A stretch of 41,329 bases of DNA from contig JAKBCH010000010.1 of assembly GCA_021808055.1 (NCBI GenBank), positions 1 to 41,329 of the forward strand. The letters are read 5' to 3'. The notes beneath the pieces were generated by a model, which searched no databases, was not told the DNA's origin, and saw only the letters and a list, made by a program, of their open reading frames with translations. Shown one piece after another: positions 15,961 to 24,857 of the stretch. The stretch is from Pseudomonadota bacterium (GTDB lineage Bacteria > Pseudomonadota > Alphaproteobacteria > Acetobacterales > Acetobacteraceae). Position 1 is the stretch's first letter. Every line of letters starts with the position of its first letter. Both the position numbers and the translations under genes were made by a program.

Positions 15961-16782
15961 ATGAGCACGATCAACGCCAAGGATGGTACGGAAATTTTCT
16001 ACAAGGATTGGGGTAAGGGGCAGCCGGTTGTGTTCAGCCATGGCTGGCCGCTGAGCGCCGATGCCTGGGATGCGCAGATGGTGTTTCTGGGGGAGCGTGG
16101 CTACCGAGTGATCGCGCATGACCGCAGGGGCCATGGCCGGTCTGAGCAAACCTGGACCGGCAACGATATGGACACTTACGCCGACGACCTGGCGGCGCTG
16201 ACCGAGGCGCTGGATTTGAAGGAAGCCATTCATGTTGGCCATTCCACCGGCGGCGGCGAGGTGGCGCGGTATATCGGCCGCCATGGCACCAGGCGCGTGG
16301 CCAAGGCCGTGCTGCTGGGCGCGGTGCCGCCGGTTATGCTGAAGAGCGAGACCAACCCTGGGGGCGTACCTTTGGAAGTGTTCGATGGCATCCGCGCGGC
16401 GGTACGCCAGGATCGTTCGCAATTCTTCAAGGATCTGACGATACCTTTCTACAATGCCAACCGCGAGGGCGCGAATGTGTCGCAGGGCGTGCGCGAGGCG
16501 TTCTGGCTGGCGGGTATGCAGGGCGGGTTCAAGGCGCTGCTCGATTGTATCAAGCAGTTTTCAGAAACCGATTTCACCGAGGATTTGAAAAAATTCAACG
16601 TGCCGACGCTGATCGCGCATGGGGATGATGACCAGATTGTGCCGATTGCGAATGCGGCGCTGCGGTCTGTTGAACTCGTGAAGAACGCGGAGCTGAAGGT
16701 TTATAAGGGTGGCAGCCACGGGCTAGCGCAGATTCAGGCGGATGAATTCAACGCTGATCTCTTGGCCTTCATTCAGAAATAA
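15961..16782 (+). CDS. Alpha/beta hydrolase, cofactor-free haloperoxidase (perhydrolase) type
   Basis: 273 residues, close to the 274-278 of the non-haem chloroperoxidase/perhydrolase family, which hydrolyse esters and can make peracids from carboxylic acids and peroxide. Seen: [16 protein letters not shown] (oxyanion loop) near 25-40, RRGHGRS, nucleophile elbow GHSTGGGEV with Ser near 97, acid HGDDDQIVP near 225, and the catalytic His in GGSHGL near 253. The ATG at 15961 has AAAGGAATATTGAG upstream, a good SD. Divergent from the OhrR-like regulator with two shared operators, so expression is probably induced by peroxide; the physiological substrate is unknown. Confidence 0.93.
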   Translation: MSTINAKDGTEIFYKDWGKGQPVVFSHGWPLSADAWDAQMVFLGERGYRVIAHDRRGHGRSEQTWTGNDMDTYADDLAALTEALDLKEAIHVGHSTGGGEVARYIGRHGTRRVAKAVLLGAVPPVMLKSETNPGGVPLEVFDGIRAAVRQDRSQFFKDLTIPFYNANREGANVSQGVREAFWLAGMQGGFKALLDCIKQFSETDFTEDLKKFNVPTLIAHGDDDQIVPIANAALRSVELVKNAELKVYKGGSHGLAQIQADEFNADLLAFIQK

Positions 16783-16784
16783 TG

Positions 16785-16802
16785 CTCCGGGAAGAGCCGG
16801 AG
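16785..16802. other. Hairpin between convergent genes
   Basis: CTCCGG (16785-16790) and CCGGAG (16797-16802) form a perfect 6-bp stem with a GAAGAG loop in the 24 nt between the hydrolase and ABC ATPase stops. No T tract follows on either strand, so a terminator role is uncertain. Confidence 0.4.
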
Positions 16803-16806
16803 AGCC

Positions 16807-18126
16807 TCATGCCTCCTGCTCTTCCTCGTCCTCTTCTTCCAGGCCGAATTGCTGCGCCTCTTCGTCATATTCAAAGATTTCCGCATAACGGCCCCAGGAG
16901 ATAACCGTGCGGAGCGTTTCCTCCGCATATTCGGGAGACATATGATCCTCCAACTGGTCGCGAAAGCGCAACGCCGCGGCGCGATGGTTGGAGCGCTGGT
17001 CGATAACATTGCGGATTTCCGTGATGAGCGGCACATGCGCGCGCACGGCATCCGCGAAGATGTTCTTGCGGTCTTCGGTTTCGGCTTCGGCAAAGCGGCG
17101 GCCGGTTTCGGTGATCAGAATATCGCCTTCCTCCAGCAGCGCGAAGCCCAACATGCTCAGCGTTTCACCCAGCGGCAGCAGCTCATCCACCTCAAACTGC
17201 AGGGCGGCGGCAAGGGCCGGCAAATCCGCCCTGCCGTTATAAGGTTCGTTGCGCAAGGTCTCCAGCAGGCCGGCCATGAGGTTGGTGCCCACCGGGTGCA
17301 GCGCGTGGCCGAACGGGTTTGGCGCGGTGGCGGCGGCATGAACCTCCGGTGCCTTGCGGCGGGTCATGATGCCGTAAATATCGTCCACCATTTCGCGGAA
17401 AGCGGGGTCGAACCGGTTGCGCGGGTGAGCGAAAGGCACTTTCAGCTCATGCGCCACTCGGCCTGGGTTGGAGGAAAACACCAGGATACGGTCGGCCATC
17501 AGCACCGCCTCCTCGATGTTATGCGTCACGATCATGATGGATTTCACCGGCAGTTTGCCGTCCATCCAGAGATCGATGAGGTCGGTACGCAGGGTTTCGG
17601 CAGTGAGCACATCCAGCGCCGAGAACGGCTCGTCCATCAGCAGCAGGTCTGGGTGCACCACCAAGGCCCGCGCCAGGCCCACGCGCTGGCGCATACCGCC
17701 GGAAAGCTCCTTGGGGTAGGCGCCGTCATATCCGCCAAGGCCGATGAGATCGATCGCCTCTTCCGAGCGTTCCTCGCGGTCGTCCTTGCCAACGCCCAGG
17801 GCTTCCAGCCCAAGCTCGACATTTTCCTGCACGGTGAGCCAGGGAAACAGCGCGAAGCTTTGAAACACCATCGCCACACCAGGGGCGGGGCCTTTCAGCG
17901 GTTTGCCGCGCCAGCTCACCTCGCCGGAGGTAGGCTTCAGCAGCCCCGCGACGATGCGCAGCAGCGTGGATTTGCCCGAGCCTGAACGGCCAAGCAGGGC
18001 GACGATCTCGCCTTCGTCCAAAGTCAGGTCCACATTATCCAGCACCACGAGGTCTGGGCTGGAATCCTTATGGTAAGCCTGGCGGCAATTGCGCACGGAG
18101 ATGAGCGGCGTGGTAATCTGGTCCAT
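16807..18126 (-). CDS. ABC transporter ATPase, nitrate/sulfonate/taurine type, with C-terminal AAA-associated domain
   Basis: 439 residues. Seen: ATPase domain (about 8-265) with Walker A LLGRSGSGKST near 46, Q-loop VFQSFALFPWLT, signature ELSGGMRQRVGLARAL near 140, Walker B LLLMDEPFSALD near 160, and switch His in IVTHNIEEA. After about residue 270 comes an extra domain of about 150 residues (AAA-associated C-terminal type, with NLMAGLLETLRN and the LLPLGETLSMLGF helix) ending in a very acidic tail (EEEDEEEQEA). The extension is typical of the NtrD/SsuB-like group in alphaproteobacteria and may sense substrate or a regulator. Starts 5 nt after the permease gene. No substrate-binding protein gene is nearby. 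Confidence 0.93.
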   Translation of the reverse strand: MDQITTPLISVRNCRQAYHKDSSPDLVVLDNVDLTLDEGEIVALLGRSGSGKSTLLRIVAGLLKPTSGEVSWRGKPLKGPAPGVAMVFQSFALFPWLTVQENVELGLEALGVGKDDREERSEEAIDLIGLGGYDGAYPKELSGGMRQRVGLARALVVHPDLLLMDEPFSALDVLTAETLRTDLIDLWMDGKLPVKSIMIVTHNIEEAVLMADRILVFSSNPGRVAHELKVPFAHPRNRFDPAFREMVDDIYGIMTRRKAPEVHAAATAPNPFGHALHPVGTNLMAGLLETLRNEPYNGRADLPALAAALQFEVDELLPLGETLSMLGFALLEEGDILITETGRRFAEAETEDRKNIFADAVRAHVPLITEIRNVIDQRSNHRAAALRFRDQLEDHMSPEYAEETLRTVISWGRYAEIFEYDEEAQQFGLEEEDEEEQEA

Positions 18127-18131
18127 GGCGT

Positions 18132-19859
18132 TTACCCCAGCGTGGTGCGGCGGACGGCATACGCATAAAGCGGCCGCCAGAGAATACGGTTAAAGAAGAT
18201 CACGAAGCAGGCCATGACCACAACACCCAGCACCACGCGGGGCGTGTTACCCGCCGCCGTGGCCTGCGCGATATAAGCCCCCAACCCTTGGGCGGCGAGC
18301 TGATGGCGGCCCCAGCTTGCAACCTCAGCGACGATGGAGGCATTCCACGCCCCGCCGGAAGCCGTGAGCGCGCCGGTGATGAAGTAAGGCAGAATGCCGG
18401 GGATCATCACCTTGCGCCACCACAACCAGCCATGAATGTGGAAATTCGCCACGGCCTCTTTCATATCGCCCGGAAAGGCGGCGGCCCCGGCGATGACGTT
18501 GAACAGCACATACCATTGCGTGCCGATGAGCATGAGCGGTGTGAGCCAGATATTCGGGTTCACGTTGAAGTAAACAATGGCCAGCACTACCGGCGGGAAT
18601 AAAAGATTTGCCGGGAAGGCAGCCAGAAACTGCGCGATCGGCTGGGCGATGCGCGTGGCAGCGGGGCGCAGGCCGATCCACACACCGATGGGTACCCAGA
18701 CGAGGGAGGCGACGATCATCAGCACCGTGACGCGGATGGCGGTGTAAACGCCCATCAGCAAAGCGGTGAAGAGGTCGTGCCAATGCAGCGTGGTGGAGAC
18801 GTATTGCACGATATGAAACGCTGCATAGATGGCGATGGCGGCGATCATCACGAACCAGAGCCCGTCCATCATGCGGGAGGGTTCGCTGGTTTCGTCCACC
18901 TGGCCAGGCTGGCGGAAGGAAAGGCGCAGGCGGAATATTGTGCCGAACACCCCGCCAATGGCCTCGCCGATGGCGCGGAACAAGGCGGTGCGGCGAAGCA
19001 GTTTCAGCATCCAGGGTTCAGGGCCGGAAATGGCGGCCGTGGTCTCGAACCGGAATTTGCCCGACCAGGCCACCAGCGGGCGGAAAAGGAGCTGGTCGTA
19101 GAGCAAAATCACTACAAGCATGGCCAGGCTGGAGTAAAAGATGGCGGGCAGATCCTCCTTCGCCAGCGCCACCGCCACATACGAGCCGATGCCGGGCAGA
19201 GTGAATTGGGTGTTGCCGACCGTCACCGCCTCCGACGCCACCACGAAAAACCAGCCGCCAGACATGGAAAGCATGGTGTTCCACACCAAGCCCGGCATCG
19301 CGAAGGGCACGTCCAGCTTCCAGAAACGCTGCCAGGGGGAGAGGCGGAAGCTGCGCGAGGCCTCCCGCAGATCATCCGGCAAGGTGGTGAGGGATTGGTA
19401 AAAGCTGAAGGCCATGTTCCAGGCCTGGCTGGTGAAGATGACGAATACCGAGGCAAGCTCCGCCCCCATCACCTTGCCGGGAAAGAGATGCAGGAAGAAC
19501 ACGGTGGTGAAGGTGAGAAAGCCCAGAATGGGCACGGATTGGAGAATATCCAGAATAGGGATGAGCACCATGCCCGCCCGGCGGGATTTGGCGGCCAGCG
19601 TGGCATAGGTGAAGGTGAAGGTGAGCGAGAACAGCAGCGCCGCGAACATGCGCGCGGTGGAGCGCAGCGCATAATAAGGCAGCCAGGCCGGGCTAAGGTG
19701 GATCGGCGTGTTCTGGATTTGCGCGATGGGGGTGCCGATGGTGGTGCGACCAACCTCAACCAGGGCGATGAGCAGCCCCATGACGATGAGCAGCGCCGCG
19801 CCATCGAAGCGGTTGGGTACGCGGTGCCCAGCCAGGGCAGGAGGGGTGTAATTACGCAT
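18132..19859 (-). CDS. ABC transporter permease, two fused BPD-type domains
   Basis: 575 residues, about twice the usual single permease. Seen: an N-terminal half (about 25-275) and a C-terminal half (about 330-570), each with six or so membrane helices and an EAA-type loop (LREASRSFRLSPWQRFWKL in the first; DMKEAVANFHIHGWLWWRK in the second). A cytoplasmic linker (about 275-330) joins them. The fusion supplies both transmembrane subunits from one chain; with the ATPase it forms a complete inner-membrane core. The family (COG4986) is annotated for anions such as nitrate, sulfonate or bicarbonate, but substrate is unknown because no binding protein gene accompanies it. An inverted repeat at 19918-19950 lies upstream. 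Confidence 0.92.
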   Translation of the reverse strand: MRNYTPPALAGHRVPNRFDGAALLIVMGLLIALVEVGRTTIGTPIAQIQNTPIHLSPAWLPYYALRSTARMFAALLFSLTFTFTYATLAAKSRRAGMVLIPILDILQSVPILGFLTFTTVFFLHLFPGKVMGAELASVFVIFTSQAWNMAFSFYQSLTTLPDDLREASRSFRLSPWQRFWKLDVPFAMPGLVWNTMLSMSGGWFFVVASEAVTVGNTQFTLPGIGSYVAVALAKEDLPAIFYSSLAMLVVILLYDQLLFRPLVAWSGKFRFETTAAISGPEPWMLKLLRRTALFRAIGEAIGGVFGTIFRLRLSFRQPGQVDETSEPSRMMDGLWFVMIAAIAIYAAFHIVQYVSTTLHWHDLFTALLMGVYTAIRVTVLMIVASLVWVPIGVWIGLRPAATRIAQPIAQFLAAFPANLLFPPVVLAIVYFNVNPNIWLTPLMLIGTQWYVLFNVIAGAAAFPGDMKEAVANFHIHGWLWWRKVMIPGILPYFITGALTASGGAWNASIVAEVASWGRHQLAAQGLGAYIAQATAAGNTPRVVLGVVVMACFVIFFNRILWRPLYAYAVRRTTLG

Positions 19860-19876
19860 CTGGCCGCCTGGCTTCG

Positions 19877-19891
19877 GGTGAAGGATTCACC
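19877..19891. other. Short perfect hairpin upstream of the ABC permease
   Basis: GGTGAA (19877-19882) and TTCACC (19886-19891) around a GGA loop, 17-32 nt upstream of the permease start. Could affect translation or be a protein site; nothing further supports it. Confidence 0.3.
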
Positions 19892-19917
19892 TTCCCCTTA
19901 GCCATGTGGCGCGGCTT

Positions 19918-19950
19918 TGTCACCCAGGAGTGCGTTGCGCTTTGGTGACA
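19918..19950. repeat. Inverted repeat TGTCACC/GGTGACA between dut and the ABC permease
   Basis: TGTCACC (19918-19924) and GGTGACA (19944-19950), a perfect 7-bp inverted repeat with a 19-nt spacer. It lies 8 nt past the dut stop and about 60 nt upstream of the permease start. No T tract follows, so I read it as a possible operator for the transporter rather than a terminator. Confidence 0.4.
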
Positions 19951-19958
19951 GACAACCG

Positions 19959-20408
19959 CTAATGCCCCGTGGAGCCAAACCCGCCAGCGCCGCGGCTGGT
20001 TTCGGTCAGGTCATCCACCTCTTGCCATGCCGCCCGCACCACCGGGGCCAGCACAGCCTGGGCGATGCGCATACCGCGCGTGACCTCAAACGCCGTGTCG
20101 CCGGTGTTGAGAACAATCACACCCACCTCGCCGCGATAATCTTCGTCGATGGTGCCGGGGGAATTAGGCAAGGTGATCCCGTTTTTAAGCGCTAGGCCAG
20201 AGCGCGGGCGGATTTGCAGCTCATAACCTTCCGGCAAAGCGATGCAGAAGCCGGTGGGAATAAGGGCGCGTTTGCCGGGCTCGATGATAACAGGCGCCTG
20301 CACGGCGGCCAGAAGGTCGGCTCCGGCGGCACCCAGTGTGGCGTAGGCAGGCAGGTCCAGCCCCTCGCCATGCGGGAGACGGCGGATTTTTACGCCAACA
20401 GATTTCAT
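19959..20408 (-). CDS. dut: dUTP diphosphatase
   Basis: Hydrolyses dUTP to dUMP and pyrophosphate, keeping uracil out of DNA. 149 residues, trimeric dUTPase family. Seen: motif 1 [11 protein letters not shown], motif 2 [11 protein letters not shown] near 68-78, motif 3 [15 protein letters not shown] near 83-97 with the catalytic Asp/Tyr, motif 4 IAQAVLAPV, and the C-terminal P-loop-like motif 5 [11 protein letters not shown]. All five motifs are present. The start overlaps coaBC by 4 nt, giving the order ubiE-coaBC-dut, common in this order of bacteria. Together with the UDG and MutM genes it means three base-integrity enzymes lie in this window, in separate transcription units. Confidence 0.97.
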   Translation of the reverse strand: MKSVGVKIRRLPHGEGLDLPAYATLGAAGADLLAAVQAPVIIEPGKRALIPTGFCIALPEGYELQIRPRSGLALKNGITLPNSPGTIDEDYRGEVGVIVLNTGDTAFEVTRGMRIAQAVLAPVVRAAWQEVDDLTETSRGAGGFGSTGH

Positions 20409-21586
20409 TTAAAATAATCCCCGATCTTCGCGGCAAGGCGTTGCGCCACCGCCAGCTTGTTCATGCGCTCCCAGTGCTCGTTGCCGGTTTGCGTCAGCAG
20501 CAGCACCTCGTTTTCATTGCCGCCCATAATGCCGGTGCCGCCGACATTATTGGCCACCAGCCAGTCGCACCCCTTGCGCGCTCGCTTGGCGGCGGCGTGT
20601 TCGGCCAGCTTTTCCGTCTCAGCCGCGAAGCCGACGACAAGGCGTGGGCGATTGGGGCCGGGGGCGGAAATGCTCGCCAGAATGTCCGGGTTTTCAGCCA
20701 AGGTGAGGGCAGGCGGTGCGTTGCCATCTTTCTTGAGTTTTTGTCCGGCCTCGGTGGCTATGCGCCAATCCCCCACCGCGGCGGCGCATACGGCGATGTC
20801 AGCCGGCAGGGCGGCCTGCACGGCGGCTTGCATCTCGCGGGCGGTTTCCACGTGGATGGTCGCCAGCCCCAGCGGGTTAGGCAGCGCAACAGGGCCGGTG
20901 ACGAGCGTGACGCGCGCCCCCAACGCCGCCAGAGCCGCGGCGATGGCATGGCCCTGTTTGCCGGAGGAGCGGTTGGCGATGAACCGCACCGGGTCGATCG
21001 GCTCATGGGTGGGGCCGGAGGTGACGATGGCGTGCTTGCCCTTGAGCGGGCCATCGTTCAGCGCTTCCTGGATGGCGGTGAGGATAACCGGCGGTTCCGC
21101 CAGGCGGCCAGGGCCATATTCGCCGCAGGCCATGGGGCCTACATCCGGTTCAACCACCTTTACGCCGCGTTGTTTCAGCAGGGCCATGTTGGCCTCGGTG
21201 GCCGGGTGTTGCCACATACGCACATTCATCGCCGGGGCCACCAGCACGGGTTTATCCGTGGCCAAAAGGAGGGTGCTGGCGAGGTCATCCGCCAACCCTG
21301 CAGCCATTTTGGCAAGAATATCCGCCGTGGCCGGGGAGACTACTACGAGGTCAGCCGAACGAGACAGCTCGATATGCCCCATCTCGCTCTCATCGGTGAG
21401 GGAAAACAGATCCTGATAGACTTTGGACGTTGTGAGCGCCTGGAGCGAGAGCGGGGTGACGAATTGCGCGCCGGATTTGGTGAGCACGGCGGTGACGCCA
21501 ATGCCCGATTTGGTGGCAAGGCGCACCAGCTCCAGCGCCTTATAGGCGGCAATACCGCCGGAAACGATGAGCAGGATGCGCTTCAC
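20405..21586 (-). CDS. coaBC: Bifunctional phosphopantothenoylcysteine synthetase/decarboxylase
   Basis: Two consecutive steps of coenzyme A synthesis: CoaB joins 4'-phosphopantothenate and cysteine (CTP), CoaC decarboxylates the product (FMN). 393 residues. Seen: the N-terminal CoaC flavodomain with [12 protein letters not shown] at 4-15, the active-site His in EMGHIELSR near 70, PAMNVRMW near 118, and [14 protein letters not shown] near 152-165; then the CoaB half with [16 protein letters not shown] near 188 and [11 protein letters not shown] near 206. Both halves are complete. 4-nt overlaps on each side (ubiE upstream, dut downstream) suggest one translationally coupled operon. Confidence 0.97.
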   Translation of the reverse strand: MKRILLIVSGGIAAYKALELVRLATKSGIGVTAVLTKSGAQFVTPLSLQALTTSKVYQDLFSLTDESEMGHIELSRSADLVVVSPATADILAKMAAGLADDLASTLLLATDKPVLVAPAMNVRMWQHPATEANMALLKQRGVKVVEPDVGPMACGEYGPGRLAEPPVILTAIQEALNDGPLKGKHAIVTSGPTHEPIDPVRFIANRSSGKQGHAIAAALAALGARVTLVTGPVALPNPLGLATIHVETAREMQAAVQAALPADIAVCAAAVGDWRIATEAGQKLKKDGNAPPALTLAENPDILASISAPGPNRPRLVVGFAAETEKLAEHAAAKRARKGCDWLVANNVGGTGIMGGNENEVLLLTQTGNEHWERMNKLAVAQRLAAKIGDYFK

Positions 21587-22335
21587 AGCTTCCAGCCCGC
21601 ATGGATGGCAGCGATGCCGCCGGAGAGGTTGCGGTAGCTCACGCGCTCAAACCCTGCCGCCTCGAACATGCGTTTCAGCTCCTCCTGCGGCGGGAACATG
21701 CGGATGCTTTCCGCCAGATACTGGTAGCTGGCGCTGTCTTTCGCGATGACCCCGCCGATTTTGGGGAGAGCCTGGAAAGACCACGCATCGTAGAGCTTCT
21801 CCAGCCCGGCGATTTGCAGCTTGGAGAATTCCAGCACCAAAAACCGCCCGCCGGGGCGCAGCAGGCGAAAGGCTTCCTCGATCACCTTTTGCTTGTTGGT
21901 GCAGTTACGCAGGCCAAACGCCATGGAGATACGGTCGAAACTGGCATCCGGCAGGGGAATGGCCTCGGCATCCGTTTCCAGAAACTCGATATCGCTGAGA
22001 TAGCCATTGGCGGTCGCGCGGTCTCGCCCGACATTTAGCATGGAGGCGTTGATGTCCGACATTACCACCGGCCCACCGCCGCGTTTCAGCCAGCCAAAGG
22101 TGATGTCCCCCGTGCCGGCCGCGAGGTCCAGCAATTTGTAATGCGGACGCGGGTCCAGCATCGTGAGATATTCGCGCTTCCAGAGCCGGTGGATGCCAAG
22201 CGACATCAGATCGTTCATGATGTCGTATTTGCCTGCCACGGAATCGAACACTTCTCGCACCAGGGTGCTCTTTTCGCTCCGGGGGACGGAACGGAAACCG
22301 AAATCGGCGGTATCGCCTTCATTGCTCTGGGTCAT
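21583..22335 (-). CDS. ubiE: Ubiquinone/menaquinone C-methyltransferase UbiE
   Basis: SAM-dependent C-methylation in ubiquinone synthesis (2-polyprenyl-6-methoxy-1,4-benzoquinol methylase). 250 residues. Seen: FDSVAGKYDIMNDLMSLGIHRLW at about 30-52 (UbiE signature 1, given here in outline), SAM motif LLDLAAGTGDITF near 69-81, DINASML, the second signature GLRNCTNKQKVIEEAFRLL in outline near 142-160, and the C-terminal FERVSYRNLSGGIAAIHAGWK. First gene of a ubiE-coaBC-dut run. It is divergent from mutM with 26 nt between start codons, so the promoters of both must be very compact or lie inside the neighbouring gene. Confidence 0.97.
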   Translation of the reverse strand: MTQSNEGDTADFGFRSVPRSEKSTLVREVFDSVAGKYDIMNDLMSLGIHRLWKREYLTMLDPRPHYKLLDLAAGTGDITFGWLKRGGGPVVMSDINASMLNVGRDRATANGYLSDIEFLETDAEAIPLPDASFDRISMAFGLRNCTNKQKVIEEAFRLLRPGGRFLVLEFSKLQIAGLEKLYDAWSFQALPKIGGVIAKDSASYQYLAESIRMFPPQEELKRMFEAAGFERVSYRNLSGGIAAIHAGWKL

Positions 22336-22361
22336 GGGCAGCTTTATAGCGTTGTTTTGCC

Positions 22362-23189
22362 ATGCCGGAACTCCCTGAAGTCGAAACCGTGATGCGCGGG
22401 CTGGATGGGCACCTGACCGGCCGCCGGATAGCTCGTGCCACGCTGCGCCGTGCCGATATTCGGTGGCCGGTGCCGCCTGAGCTGCCTCGCGTGCTGACCG
22501 GCGCCACGGTGCTGGGTTTCCGCAGGCGGGGCAAATTCATGCTGATGCGGCTGGATAATGGCTGGTCGGTGCTCATCCATCTTGGCATGTCTGGCCGGAT
22601 GCTCCTGGATAAGCCGGAGGCCACGCATGAACACCTGACCATCGAGACCGAGGATGGCGGGCGCGTGGGGTTTGTGGACCCGCGCCGGTTCGGGGCGCTG
22701 GACCTAGTGCGCAGCGTGGAGGAGGACAGCCACAAGCTGCTGGCCGGCATGGGGCCGGAGCCGTTGGGCAATGAATTTTCCGGCGCTTATTTGGCCGGGG
22801 TGGTGAAGGGACGCTCAGCCCCCATAAAAGCCATTTTGCTGGACCAGAAAGTGGTGGCGGGCATCGGCAATATTTACGCCAGCGAGGCGTTATTCCGTGC
22901 ACATATTTCCCCTACCCGCGCGGCGGGCAAAATCTCGCGGCCTCGGCTGGAAGCATTGGCTGAGGCCGTGCGCGCCACGTTGATAGAGGCGATTGCGGCG
23001 GGCGGGTCTTCCTTGCGGGATTATGTGCAGCCGAGCGGGGAGCTAGGATATTTCCAGCACGCCTGGAAGGTTTATGGCCGCGCAGGGCAGGCTTGCGAGC
23101 ACTGCCCCGGCGCGCCGGAATGTGAGGGGATCAGGCAGATCACGCAATCTGGCCGAAGCACGTTTTTTTGTGCCAAGACGCAACGTTAG
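22362..23189 (+). CDS. mutM: Formamidopyrimidine-DNA glycosylase with altered zinc finger
   Basis: Removes oxidised purines (8-oxoG, Fapy) and nicks the abasic site. 275 residues. Seen: N-terminal catalytic [13 protein letters not shown] (Pro2, Glu3), Lys in FRRRGKFML near 57, MSGRML, DPRRFG near 107, [18 protein letters not shown] near 160-177. The C-terminal zinc finger departs from the usual C-x2-C...C-x2-C: here Cys245, Cys248, then an extra Cys254 within an 8-residue insertion, then Cys270, but Thr273 where the fourth Cys should be (FFCAKTQR). The zinc may be bound by C245/C248/C254/C270, or the finger may be zinc-free. Start ATG 22362 is required because Pro2 is the nucleophile. Overlaps the convergent GGDEF gene by 4 nt. 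Confidence 0.95.
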   Translation: MPELPEVETVMRGLDGHLTGRRIARATLRRADIRWPVPPELPRVLTGATVLGFRRRGKFMLMRLDNGWSVLIHLGMSGRMLLDKPEATHEHLTIETEDGGRVGFVDPRRFGALDLVRSVEEDSHKLLAGMGPEPLGNEFSGAYLAGVVKGRSAPIKAILLDQKVVAGIGNIYASEALFRAHISPTRAAGKISRPRLEALAEAVRATLIEAIAAGGSSLRDYVQPSGELGYFQHAWKVYGRAGQACEHCPGAPECEGIRQITQSGRSTFFCAKTQR

Positions 23190-24271
23190 GCTCGTGCCGA
23201 TCCAGCTATTTCGCCTTCCCGTAATTTGCCGATAACCACCTTGTTGCGCCCGGCTGCTTTCGCCCGATAGAGGCCGTTATCAGCCGCCAGCATCAACGCG
23301 CGGGCACCGGATTCAATATCCAACCGTGATACGCCGATCGATACGCTGAGTTTACGACAAGGAAATTCAGCCGCCGCGATCAGGCCACGAATACGCTCGG
23401 CCACCATCAGCGCGTCCGTAAGGTCTGTGGACGGCAGAAGAATGGCAAATTCCTCGCCGCCATAGCGGGCCAGGAAATCATAAGGGCGCAGAGCGCCGCG
23501 CAGCAACCTTGCCACGCATTGCAACGCCGCGTCCCCCGCCAGATGCCCGTATTCATCGTTATAGGCTTTGAAATAATCGATATCAGCCAGCAGCAGGCAA
23601 AGCGCTTCGCCCGTGCGCTCAGCGCGGGAAACTTCCGCGGTCAGCCTGTGGTCGTAAGCGCGGCGGTTGGGAATGCCGGTCATCGCGTCGGTCATGTTCT
23701 GCTGGCCCAGCCGCGCATTGGCTTCGGAAAGGCCGATGAGGGTACGGCGTAGTTCAAGTAGTCTCATGGCCTGGGCAGCGAGTTTTGTAAGCGCTGCAAT
23801 CTGGCTATCTGGCAGACTGCGCTCGCGCCGGTCCAGCAACAAAATGCTACCGATCACCAGCCCGTCCGGCGCGGTGAGAGATGCCGCGGCGATGATGCGC
23901 AATTTGATGGCGGCAAGGCTTGGTGCCACTGCCCCGGTTTGCAGGAGAATATCTTCGTTGTAGTGCAGGCTAGAATCGTAAAGAACGATATGACGGGGCA
24001 GTCTTTCCACCCGCATGGCATTGGCGCCGCAAGCCCAACTGGCTTTTATCCATTGCCCGTTGGGTGTGAAGAAGCAGATGATTGCCGCGGCCGCATTACA
24101 ATAACTTGCGGCAAGATAAGCAAGATCGTCGAACGATGCCTCCGGTAAACTGTCGAGAATCTCGTAGTTTCCGAGGCTACGCGCGCGCTGGTCTTCCAGA
24201 TCGCTGGTAAAATTAAGGATGGAATCGGAATAATAAATTCCAGAAGCTAGAGTCTCGATCAATCCGGACAT
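23186..24271 (-). CDS. GGDEF diguanylate cyclase with N-terminal GAF-like domain
   Basis: Makes cyclic di-GMP from two GTP. 361 residues, no membrane segment, so cytosolic. Seen: a GAF-like sensor domain at about 30-175 ([19 protein letters not shown] start, then [12 protein letters not shown]), a helical linker (about 170-195), and the GGDEF domain from [13 protein letters not shown] (195-207). The catalytic signature is intact (GGEEF, 271-275) and a product-inhibition I-site RxxD sits at 262-265, exactly five residues before it, so the enzyme should be active and feedback inhibited. The GAF ligand is unknown. A perfect 17-bp palindrome lies about 21 nt upstream of its ATG. Followed by mutM in convergent orientation. 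Confidence 0.94.
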   Translation of the reverse strand: MSGLIETLASGIYYSDSILNFTSDLEDQRARSLGNYEILDSLPEASFDDLAYLAASYCNAAAAIICFFTPNGQWIKASWACGANAMRVERLPRHIVLYDSSLHYNEDILLQTGAVAPSLAAIKLRIIAAASLTAPDGLVIGSILLLDRRERSLPDSQIAALTKLAAQAMRLLELRRTLIGLSEANARLGQQNMTDAMTGIPNRRAYDHRLTAEVSRAERTGEALCLLLADIDYFKAYNDEYGHLAGDAALQCVARLLRGALRPYDFLARYGGEEFAILLPSTDLTDALMVAERIRGLIAAAEFPCRKLSVSIGVSRLDIESGARALMLAADNGLYRAKAAGRNKVVIGKLREGEIAGSARA

Positions 24272-24291
24272 GATTCATGAACCTTTTTCCA

Positions 24292-24308
24292 CGATGATCT
24301 GATCATCG
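24292..24308. promoter_or_regulatory. Perfect 8-bp-arm palindrome upstream of the GGDEF gene
   Basis: CGATGATC-T-GATCATCG, arms identical over 8 bases with a single central base. It sits 21 nt before the GGDEF start in an otherwise AT-rich 118-nt gap that also contains a TATATT (- strand, about 24325-24332) suited to a -10 box. No T tract follows, so a protein operator is the better reading. Confidence 0.5.
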
Positions 24309-24389
24309 GGGTGTAATGTTAATGAATAATATAATTTCTCCACATATTTCTGAATTTTAATGTATTTCTAATCTAATCGCTGGAAAAGT

Positions 24390-24857
24390 TTAACCGAGCG
24401 CCCGCACCGCCTTTAAAACATCGTCGGCGTGTCCATCAATTTTTACTTTCGGCCAGATTTTGGCGATGGTCCCCTTGGCGTCCACCAGCACGGTGGAGCG
24501 TTCAATACCCATGTATTTTTTTCCGTACATGGCTTTCTCCTGCCAAGCCCCATAGGCGTTAATCACCTGGGCTTCGGGGTCGGAGGCCAGGGGGAATTCC
24601 AGATTGAATTTTTCGGCGAATGTCTCCAATGCTTTCATTTTGTCTTTGGAGACGCCGATAATTGTTGCATCCAGGCCAGAGAAATCCGGCAACCCGGCCT
24701 GGAAGGCGCAGGCTTCCTTGGTGCAGCCTGGCGTGTCAGCCCGGGGGTAGAAATAGAGCACGAAGGGTTTTCCTTTCAGACTGCTGAGCGAAACAGTGCG
24801 TCCGCCGGTGGCAGGCAGGGAGAAATCCGGCGCGCTAGCACCTTCGGTGAGGCTCAT
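24390..24857 (-). CDS. bcp: Thiol peroxidase/peroxiredoxin, Bcp (PrxQ) type
   Basis: Reduces hydrogen and organic peroxides with thioredoxin as electron donor. 155 residues. Seen: APDFSLPATGG near 9-19, and the peroxidatic/resolving pair in YPRADTPGCTKEACAFQ at about 37-53: the peroxidatic Cys45 (PGC) and a second Cys five residues on (EAC), the arrangement of atypical 2-Cys PrxQ. Conserved Arg in GIERSTVLVD. The ATG overlaps the stop of glnE by 4 nt (ATGA), so it is co-translated with glnE, a common arrangement in Acetobacteraceae. An AT-rich gap of 118 nt with a palindrome separates it from the GGDEF gene downstream. Confidence 0.96.
   Translation of the reverse strand: MSLTEGASAPDFSLPATGGRTVSLSSLKGKPFVLYFYPRADTPGCTKEACAFQAGLPDFSGLDATIIGVSKDKMKALETFAEKFNLEFPLASDPEAQVINAYGAWQEKAMYGKKYMGIERSTVLVDAKGTIAKIWPKVKIDGHADDVLKAVRALG

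Noticed and set aside
20336..21637. 433-codon plus-strand frame across coaBC
   Set aside because: Antisense shadow of coaBC; Gly/Arg-rich with no recognisable domain.
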